A stretch of 64,000 bases of DNA from Arenicola marina (taxonomy: Eukaryota > Annelida > Polychaeta > Arenicolidae), in the NCBI GenBank assembly GCA_964019135.1, contig OZ025261.1, positions 36,632,820-36,696,819 of the forward strand, written 5' to 3'. The position numbers were made by a program, and so were the translations under genes. Shown piece after piece: positions 24,501 through 36,343 of this stretch (position 1 is its first letter; every line of letters begins with the position of its first letter). The notes under the pieces are model-generated. The model was not told where the DNA came from. It ran no database searches and saw only the letters and a program-made list of their open reading frames with translations.

Positions 24501-27500
24501 CACATCGTCTTATCCCACCAATGTGGTACCTATAGCTATATTATCTAGGTTGGTACCTATAGCTGCCAACCGGCCAGCCCCCTATTTCCACACACAGTAT
24601 ATATGGGCAAATATAGTGACCGATACACTGTCGATGCTATGGGACATCAACCGTATACTGAATATATATATATAGTAACCTTATAATTAGGCCCACACAG
24701 GTGTTTGCCGGTGTCGCCCGCACAGGTGTTTGCCGGTGGCGCCCTCACATGCCGCTAACAACAGTATCGCTGTCACGTAACGTTACCCCCCGAGGTACCT
24801 ACTACGTCATATATACCACTGGTTCAGATACCAAGAGACCACTGTGACGCGCACGGCGAGGACGGCCCTCCGGCCGATCAATAATATTGCACCGGGCGGA
24901 TTCCGGCCGTCAGCAAATGCAAAAGAACAACCGTGTTATATCACTATGGTATAAACAAAGGGTCGGGGTGAAGTGCGAGACAGCAGGATACACTAAAGTC
25001 TTCCCATTCTCATAAACTATCATCATATTCGACTGTTATGTATGCGACCATGCATATAACATATATGTGCTTTGCCGTGTGCACACGAACCATGCGCGGT
25101 GAACTTTGACCGACTAGCTGTTCCCACACATGTACTCCCTCCCTGTCGGTGAGTTCAACGGAAGCGAGACATTGGCCTAGAAATGATACTCAAACCAGTA
25201 CATGCTGCCTCCTATTTTTGGCGAAAAAAGTGTTTACCGTAAATCAGGCAGTTGCGCGACGGCGCGCAAATATGGGCCACAAAGAGGAGGTCAAATGAAT
25301 TGCAAAAATAAAAGATATAAGTGGGTCACGTTCTTTTTACAGATACAGACAGATGAAATGCTAATCGCGACACACATGCAGCACGACACGTAATTAACGT
25401 CCTTCTCAATTCCTACCGTGAGGTTAACCGTTAATACAATCAGTAAGTCTTACTAGCTATTATATAGTCAATGGAAGCCGTGAGTACTATGTGAGCTATG
25501 ATGAAATCATGGTTGACCCTCACATAGAAGAACAACTCGTCCCATATTTTTTATCCCAACTCGCGATAATAGAATATATATTATGTATCATGATAATTTC
25601 CTCTTTGGACACACTGTTGACATCGAGCTCCGTGGCATTGATGCAATGACGCCGATGGCATTGATGCAATGACGCCGATGGCATTGATGCAATGACGCCG
25701 ATGGCATTGATGAGTTTTAAACCTGCAAAATCACCATTAATTTTACCACCTTTTAAACTTTATGTAACAGGCGGTTCACCTGACACAGATGCCGGGTCAC
25801 ATCGAAGAGACATATTTACCGGACAAACTGGCAACACAAACACCCGCATGCATTGATTACCTTGAGTGATTGGCTGTACTGACAGCCTGGCCTTGGTGAA
25901 TAAGGCCAGGTTTTTCAGAGCCCCTCCAGTGCCCTTGTGGTTCAAGTGGTATTGCTTCAGTTCTTTCAGCGAGATGAATCGCTTGGTCATCCGTACAAAC
26001 TGTACGTCTACCATAAACCACCTCGGCTCCATTTTCTTGGCGGAGCTAGTGAGGCGAAAGTTAGAAACAATTGTGTTCACTGCTAATACGTTAGCGGCCA
26101 TACATGAGACTACATGAATGAATAAATTAATTAATTAACTCAATTTATAAGTGCTACAGGCACACGCCTCTTTGTGCACACATAGGCTACGTGAATGAAT
26201 AAATGAAGTGGTATTTTGGCATGGCACACATCATTGTGCACACATGGACTTCGTGAATGAATAAATGAAGTGGTATTTTGGCACGGCACACATCATTGTG
26301 CACACATGGACTTCGTGAATGAATGATTGGTTGGCTGTGTCTACAAGACGCTTCAACCAATTCTGGTCATAGCGCGTCGGTGGCAGAAGGAATGGAAGAG
26401 CGGAGCCATGTCTCCGGGGTAACCCCCAATACTCTTTGTAAAGAAGGATATGGGATCGTTATCCTGCTATCACAGACATGACGACAACGGGGCTCACACA
26501 TCTCAAGCCATGAAATGGTATTTAGGCACACACATCTTTGTGGAGACATCAGCTACGTGAATGTATGAATGAATTGGTATTCATGCAGACACGTCTTTGT
26601 GGAGACATCAGCTACGTGAATGTATGGATGGATTGGTATTTATGCACACATTTTTGTGGAGACATCAGCTACGTGAATGTATGAATGAATTGGTATTTAT
26701 GCAGACACGTCTTTGTGGAGACATCAGCTACGTGAATGTATGAATGAATTGGTATTTATGCAGACACGTCTTTGTGGAGACATCAGCTACGTGAATGTAT
26801 GAATGAAATGGTATTTATGCGACACGTCTTTGTGGAGACATGAGCTACGTGAATGTATGAATGAATTGGTATTTAGGCACACACATCTTTGTGGAGACAT
26901 CAGCTACGTGAATGTTATGAATGAATTGGTATTTATGCAGACACATCTTTGTGGAGACATCAGCTACGTGAATGTATGAATGAATTGGTATTGATGCAGA
27001 CACGTCTTTGTGGAGACATCAGCTACGAGAATGTATGAATGAATTGGTATTTATGCAGACACGTCTTTGTGGAGACATCAGCTACGAGAATGTATGAATG
27101 AATTGATATTTATGCAGACACGTCTTTGTGGAGACATCAGCTACGAGAATGTATGAATGAATTGGTATGTATGCAGACACGTCTTTGTGGAGACATCAGC
27201 TACGTGAATGTATGAATGAATTGGTATGTATGCAGACACGTCTTTGTGGAGACATGAGCTACGTGAATGTATGAATGAATTGGTATTTATGCAGACACGT
27301 CTTTGTGGAGACATCGGCTACGAGAATGTATGAATGAATTGGTATTTATGCAGACACGTCTTTGTGGAGACATCAGCTACGTGAATGTATGAATGAATTG
27401 GTATTCATGCAGACACGTCTTTGTGGAGACATCAGCTACGAGAATGTATGAATGAATTGGTATTTATGCAGACACATCTTTGTGGAGACATCAGCTACGA

Positions 27501-30500
27501 GAATGTATGAATGAATTGGTATGTATGCAGACACGTCTTTGTGGAGACATTAGCTACGTGAATGTATGAATGAATTGGTATTTATGCAGACACGTCTTTG
27601 TGGAGACATCAGCTACGAGAATGTATGAATGAATTGGTATGTATGCAGACACGTCTTTGTGGAGACATTAGCTACGTGAATGTATGAATGAATTGGTATT
27701 TATGCAGACACGTCTTTGTGGAGACATCAGCTACGAGAATGTATGAATGAATTGGTATTTATGCAGACACGTCTTTGTGGAGACATCAGCTACGAGAATG
27801 TATGAATGAATTGGTATGTATGCAGACACGTCTTTGTGGAGACATTAGCTACGTGAATGTATGAATGAATTGGTATTTATGCAGACACGTCTTTGTGGAG
27901 ACATCAGCTACGAGAATGTATGAATGAATTGGTATTTATGCAGACACGTCTTTGTGGAGACATCAGCTACGTGAATGTATGAATGAATTGGTATTCATGC
28001 AGACACGTCTTTGTGGAGACATCGGCTACGAGAATGTATGAATGAATTGGTATTGATACAGACACATCTTTGTGGAGACATCAGCTACGTGAATGTATGA
28101 ATGAATTGGTATTAATACAGACACGTCTTTGTGGAGACATTAGCTACGTGAATGTATGAATGAATTGGCATTTATGCAGACACGTCTTTGTGGAGACATC
28201 AGCTACGTGCATGAATGAATGAATTGGTATCTAGGCACACATCTTTATGGATCACGTGAATGAATTGGTATTTAGGCACACACATCCGACTGAATGAATG
28301 AATTGGTGCTTAGACACACATCTGTGTATAACATTATTGTAGAATAATGAACTTTTCTCACCTGTCATAGTGGGGGTCCTTTTTGTCGAATTGCGTGTGG
28401 TCCGGGTACGCTTCCTTGACAACCTGAGGATGAAAGGCACCTCAAGAATAATAGTACACCAAAAGCGGAAGGACCATAACACATTACATGACGCGACGTT
28501 GGTGAGAGGACCCCCACAAGAGACCGTGTCGACCAAAAGGGACCATGTCAAAATTGCCCGGTCTCTACACCTTTCCTTCAGTCTTCCATCACAGCCACAT
28601 GGCAAGCACATTCCAATACCAATTAATTTACCAATGTTTGAAATTCAAGGTGATATACATTTTTTTATATTAGAATTTATTTGCTTCCACACTCTCCCAA
28701 ATTGTGCGCTGATTAAAACCAAACTACCGATAGTTTTAATCCAACAATACTGCTTTTAATGCACTGAATTCTCTCCGAATCCCAGGTATCGGACCGATTT
28801 CCTGATCAACCATTCATTAAGCCTAAGTAGGTTGGGCTAACAGGTCATTCTCACTCAGACAAAGGCAACACAATTATGTGACCTCCGTAACAATAAGTGA
28901 AATACCGATAGAGGAATTGTTTGTGCTTATGGGCAAGCGTCTGCTATCTACCGGCCTCCTCAGCCACCGTGCGTGATTCATGGGCCTCTTTCTCCCCAGA
29001 TTGTTGATAACAATCGAACTTTCTGAGCTATGAGGACTTCATACATCACAACATAATCAAGAGAGTTCGCATTATACCTTCATGGTTCCAGCAATCCCAG
29101 GTTCCTTGCAATTGCTGTGATAGAAAAAAGCTTCCTGTTCCAACTTCATTTTGCGCATGAAATTTCTGGCCTGTAATGGAATTATACAGCAAGCCGTGCT
29201 TATCACACCAACGTCTACAAGCGATTTCCCAGACAGTCAACAATATCACTAATGCACATACATTAATAATGGCATGGTATATGTTATACACATGTCTTAC
29301 GTAAATAAAAAATAAATTAACGCGAAAGTCGCTTTTTATTAATCTGCATAAATTTAACAATATACCTTTTCAGTCAAATGACATTCATTGGCTGCTGGGC
29401 GGGCGTTCGATAACAATTCTTTCGGAAGGGTAAATTTCCTCGATGTTACGCAAATGGAATGCAAGTAACTGAATGAAACAATGTTTTATTTCAATGAATG
29501 AAACAATGTTTCATTTCAATGAATGAAACAATGTTTCATTTCAATGAATGAAAGAATGTTTCAATTTAATGAATGAAAGAATGTTTCATTGCAATTAATG
29601 AAACAATGTGTAATTTCAATGAATAAAACAATTTTTAATGTTTCAATGAATTAAGTAAGGTCATAAAACAATAAAACAAACCAACAATATGAAACAATGT
29701 CAATAACTGGCACTGGGCCAGCAAACTAAAGGCAATCAAGCCAAGACGTACCTGGTAGTTCCTCACGCCATCCCAGCATGCCGTTTGCTTTGGTTGCTCC
29801 ATCAGGTCCTCAACACCGAACTGCAATGAAAAAAGCGAAATAGATGTATAAAAAATATAGAACACATCATATATCAATGAAAATAAGGGTTTAAAGGGTC
29901 TATGGCTACACATGTTTACACACAAACCGGCACGCTAGGCAGCCACCATTGTGGTGTGGGGGAGGGTGCAGCAACCGTGGAATTAACAGCCCGCGTGCAG
30001 GGGTTTAATATCATAGTCCGCCGCCCGGTGGCGTCCCTGTCTTGTAATACAAACCTTATTAAAACCAGTTGTCCGGTTCATCACAAACAACGATTATTCT
30101 CTGTCAATCCAGGAACTGGATACAAAGCACTTCATACATATCGCATGTCCGCCATTGTATCACATGTCCGCCATTGTATCACATGTATCACACGTCCGCC
30201 ATTGTATCACATGTCCGCCATTGTATCACATGTCCGCCACTGTATCACATGTCCGCCATTCTATCACATGTCTGTCATTGTATCACGTGTCCGCCCTTGT
30301 ATCACATGTCCGCCATTGTATCACATGTCCGTCATTGTATCACATGTCCGCCATTGTATCACAGGTCCGCCATTGTATCACAGGTCCGCCATTGTATCAC
30401 AGGTCCGCCATTGTATCACATGTCCGCCATTGTATCACATGTCCGCCATTGTATCACATGTCCGCCATTGTATCACATGTCCGCCATTGTATCACATGTC

Positions 30501-33500
30501 CGTCATTGTATCACATGTCCGCCATTGTATCACAGGTCCGCCATTGTATCACATGTCCGCCATTGTATCACAGGTCCACCATTGTATCACATGTCCGCCA
30601 TTGTATCACATGTCCGCCATTGTATCACATGTCCATCATTGTATCACATGTCCGCCACTGTATCACATGTCCGCCATTGTATTACATGTCCGCCATTGTA
30701 TCACATGTCCGCCACTGTATCACATGTCCGCCCTTGTATCACATGTCCGCCATTGTATCACATGTCCGCCATTGTATCACGTGTCCGCCCTTGTATCACA
30801 TGTCCATCATTGTATCACATGTCCGCCATTGTATCACGTCCGCCATTGTATCACATGTCCGCCATTGTATTACATGTCCGCCATTGTATCACATGTATCA
30901 CATGTCCGCCATTGTATCATATGTCCGCCATTGTATCGCATGTCCGCCATTGTATCACATGTCCGCCATTGTATTACATGTCCGTTATTGTATCACGTGT
31001 CCGGCAGTGTATCACATGCCCGCCATTGTATCACATGTCCGCCATTGTATCACATGTCCGCCATTGCATTACATGTCATGTCCGCCATTGTATCAAATGT
31101 CCGCCATTGTATCACATGTCCGCCATTGTATTACATGTCATGTCCGCCATTGTATCACATGTCCGCCATTGTATCACATGTCTGCCATTGTATCACATGT
31201 CCGCCATTGTATCACATGACATGTCCGCCATTGTATCACATGTCCGCCATTGTATCACATGTCCGCCATTGTATCACATGTCCGCCCTTGTATCACATGT
31301 CCGCCATTGTATCACATGTCCGCCATTGTATCACATGTATCACATGTCCGCTATTGTATCACGTGTCCGCCATTGTATCACATGTCTGCCATTGTATCAC
31401 GTGTCCGCCATTGTATCACATGTATCACATGTATCACATGTCCGCCATTGTATCACATGTTCGCCATTGTATCACATGTCCGCCATTGTATCACATGTCC
31501 GCCATTGTACCACATGTTCGTCATTGAATCACATGTCCGCCATTGTATTACATGTCCGCCATTGTATCACATGTCTGCCATTGTATCACGTGTCCGCCAT
31601 TGTATCACATGTCCGCCATTGTATCACATGTTCGTCATTGAATCACATGTCCGCCATTGTATCACATGTCCGCCATTGTATCACATGTCATGTCCGCCAT
31701 TGTATCACATGTCCGCCATTGTATCACATGTCCGCCATTGTATCACATGTCCGCCCTTGTATCACATGTCCGCCATTGTATCACATGTCCGCCATTGTAT
31801 CACATGTATCACATGTCCGCTATTGTATCACGTGTCCGCCATTGTATCACATGTCTGCCATTGTATCACGTGTCCGCCATTGTATCACATGTATCACATG
31901 TCCGCCATTGTATCACATGTTCGCCATTGTATTACATGTCCGCCATTGTATCACATGTCCGCCATTGTACCACATGTTCGTCATTGAATCACATGTCCGC
32001 CATTGTATTACATGTCCGCCATTGTATCACATGTCTGCCATTGTATCACGTGTCCGCCATTGTATCACATGTCCGCCATTGTATCACATGTTCGCCATTG
32101 TATCACATGTCCGCCATTGTATCACATGTCCGCCATTGTACCACATGTTCGTCATTGAATCACATGTCCGCCATTGTATCACATGTCCGCCATTGTATTA
32201 CATGTCCGCCATTGTACCACATGTCCGCTATTGTATCACGTGTCCGCCATTGTATCACATGTCTGCAATTGTATCACGTGTCCGCCATTGTATCACATGT
32301 ATCACATGTCCGCCATGGTATCGCATGTCCGCCATTGTATTACATGTCCGCCATTGTATCACATGTCTGCCATTGTATCACATGTCCGCCCTTGTATCAC
32401 ATGTCCGCCATTGTATCACATGTCCGCCATTGTATCACATGTATCACATGTCCGCCATTGTATCACATGTTCGCCATTGTATCACATGTCCGCCATTGTA
32501 TCACATGTCCGCCATTGTATCACATGTCCGCCATTGTATCACATGTCCGCCATTGTACCACATGTTCGTCATTGAATCACATGTCCGCCATTGTACCACA
32601 TGTCCGCTATTGTATCACGTGTCCGGCATTGTATCACATGTCTGCCATTGTATTACATGTCCGCCATTGTATCACATGTATCACATGTCCGCCATGGTAT
32701 CGCATGTCCGCCATTGTATTACATGTCCGCCATTGTATCACATGTCCGCCATTGTATCACATGTCCGCCATTGTATTACATGTCATGTCCGCCATTGTAT
32801 CACATGTCCGCCATTGTATCACATGTCTGCCATTGTATCACATGTCCGCCATTGTATCACATGTCATGTCCGCCATTGTATCACATGTCCGCCATTGTAT
32901 CACATGTCCGCCCTTGTATCACATGTCCGCCATTGTATCACATGTCCGCCATTGTATCACATGTATCACATGTCCGCTATTGTATCACGTGTCCGCCATT
33001 GTATCACATGTCTGCCATTGTATCACGTGTCCGCCATTGTATCACATGTATCACATGTCCGCCATTGTATCACATGTCCGCCATTGTATCACATGTCCGC
33101 CATTGTATCACATGTCCGCCATTGTACCACATGTTCGTCATTGAATCACATGTCCGCCATTGTATCACATGTCCGCCATTGTATCACATGTCCGCCATTG
33201 TATCACATGTCCGCCATTGTACCACATGTTCGCCATTGTATCACATGTCCGCCATTGTATTACATGTCCGCCATTGTACCACATGTCCGCTATTGTATCA
33301 CGTGTCCGCCATTGTATCACATGTCTGCCATTGTATCACGTGTCCGCCATTGTATCACATGTATCACATGTCCGCCATGGTATGGCATGTCCGCCATTGT
33401 ATTACATGTCCGCCATTGTATCACATGTCTGCCATTGTATCACATGTCCGCCCTTGTATCACATGTCCGCCATTGTATCACATGTATCACATGTCCGCTA

Positions 33501-36286
33501 TTGTATCACGTGTCCGCTATTGTGTCACATGTCTGCCATTGTATCACGTGTCCGCCATTGTATCACATGTATCACATGTCCGCCATTGTATCACATGTTC
33601 GCCATTGTATCACATGTCCGCCATTGTATCACATGTCCGCCATTGTATCACATGTCCGCCATTGTACCACATGTTCGTCATTGAATCACATGTCCGCCAT
33701 TGTATTACATGTCCGCCATTGTACCACATGTCCGCTATTGTATCACGTGTCCGCCATTGTATCACATGTCTGCCATTGTATCACGTGTCCGCCATTGTAT
33801 CACATGTATCACATGTCCGCCATGGTATCGCATGTCCGCCATTGTATTACATGTCCGCCATTGTATCACATGTCTGCCATTGTATCACATGTCCGCCAGT
33901 GTATCTCGTGTCCGCCATTGTATCACATGTCCGCCATTGTATCACATGTCCGCCATGGTATCGCATGTCCGCCATTGTATCACATGTCCGCCATCGTACC
34001 ACATGTCCGCCAGTGTATCACATGTCCGCCATTGTATCACATGTCCGCCATTGTATCACATGTCCGCCATTGTATCACATGTCCGCCATTGTATCACATG
34101 TCCGCCACTGTATCACATGTCCGCCATTGTATCACATGTCCGCCATTGTATCACATGTCCGCCATTGTATCACATGTCCGCCATTGTACCACATGTTCGT
34201 CATTGAATCACATGTCCGCCATTGTATTACATGTCCGCCATTGTATCACATGTCCGCCATTGTATTACATGTATCACATGTCCGCTATTGTATTACATGT
34301 CCGCCATTGTATCACATGTCCGCCATTGTATTACATGTATCACATGTCCGCCATTGTATCACATGTCCGCCATTGTACCACATGTCCGCCATTGTACCAC
34401 ATGTTCGTCATTGAATCACATGTCCGCCATTGTATCACGTGTCCGCCATTGTATCACATGTCTGCCATTGTATCACCTGTCCGCCATTGTATCACATGTA
34501 TCACATGTCCGCCATGGTATCGCATGTCCGCCATTGTATTACATGTCCGCCATTGTATCACATGTCTGCCATTGTATCACATGTCCGCCCTTGTATCACA
34601 TGTCCGCCATTGTATCACATGTCCGCCATTGTATCACATGTATCACATGTCCGCTATTGTATCACGTGTCCGCCATTGTATCACATGTCTGCCATTGTAT
34701 CACGTGTCCGCCATTGTATCACATGTATCACATGTCCGCCATTGTATCACATGTTCGCCATTGTATCACATGTCCGCCATTGTATCACATGTCCGCCATT
34801 GTATCACATGTCCGCCATTGTACCACATGTTCGTCATTGAATCACATGTCCGCCATTGTATTACATGTCCGCCATTGTATCACATGTCTGCCATTGTATC
34901 ACGCGTCCGCCTTTGTATCACATGTATCACATGTCCGCTATTGTATCTCGTGTCCGCCATTGTATCACATGTCCGCCATTGTATCACATGTCCGCCCTTG
35001 TATCACATGTCCGCCATTGTATCACATGTCGGCCATTGTATCACATGTCCGCCCTTGTATCACATGTCCGCCATGGTATCGCATGTCCGCCATTGTATTA
35101 CATGTCCGCCATTGTATCACATGTCTGCCATTGTATCACATGTCCGCCCGTGTATCTCGTGTCCGCCATTGTATCACATGTCCGCCATTGTATCACATGT
35201 CCGCCATGGTATCGCATGTCCGCCATTGTATCACATGTCCGCCATTGTATCACATGTCCGCCAGTGTATCTCGTGTCCGCCATTGTATCACATGTCCGCC
35301 ATATATAACGAAAGATGGCTACACATGAAGGGTCACAATATACGTCACTTGCTCCAGCCAAATGGCGCGCTGCTCGACATTGATGGGGGCTGGTTGCCTT
35401 AATTGTTTGCTCCTTCCCAGTAGGCCGAAACGAAGCGTTAACACTCGCCAATTGAATTTTAAGATGTAAACTGTCGGTGCAGATCGCGATTAGATTACGT
35501 TGGACACCCGCTTTAAGCTTTTATGAAATTACCAGCACCATATAAAAGCTGTAAATAGTGATTCACCTTCATTTCAACACCATTCTGAATGCGAGATTCA
35601 GGCTCTGACTTCATCAGCCAACGTGAGTAATGAAGATCTGTTCCATTGGTTTCAGTCGGCTTCTCTGCTGAAATAACAATATAAACATATAAAAATGCAA
35701 ATTTAGCTGAATTAATTTTGATTATTCCTATATCAACTAGCTTTTTCTGAACTGTCAAATTTGCCAGCTCATCATAAATATTTAACTTACAGTGACGATC
35801 GCATATACATCTTGCCAAAGCGTTCGATCTTAATTAGTAGGAGGGCATAGAAGTTCATAGACTGTTATAAAAAGGTTCAAGTCCCATGCAGTGAATGCTT
35901 CCAAATCCATGGACCAATATAATTAGCGTCAAGTCTGTAAGCAATCATCCCTAATCCATCTATATATATATATACTGCTATAGTCTTGTTCCTAAACCAT
36001 ATACTCATATAGACTGCAATAACGATTGTCTGCAACAACTCCTCAGAAAACCAGACTGTTTTCAGGATCAGGTCCATAACAAGTCCTTCCAAACCCAGAC
36101 TCAAAAAAATTTGGGCCATGTCCCCAAAGAAATCTTTCAAACCATTAACTTTTAAGATAAATTAGGGTCAGGTCCCCAATAAAATCCTTTGCAACCATTA
36201 GCTTTTAAAATAAATTAGGGTCAGTGAGGTCACTAACAGAACCTTCAGATTCCATAGACCATCATAATTAGGGTCAGTTTCCCACC

Positions 36287-36343
<57 letters not shown>

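Noticed and set aside
30069..35402. 1,777-codon plus-strand frame and several nested frames of 133-607 codons
   Set aside because: They are the 19-bp minisatellite read in three frames. The unit has no stop codon and a length not divisible by three, so the frames are open by construction. The region is an intron of minus-strand THYN1.
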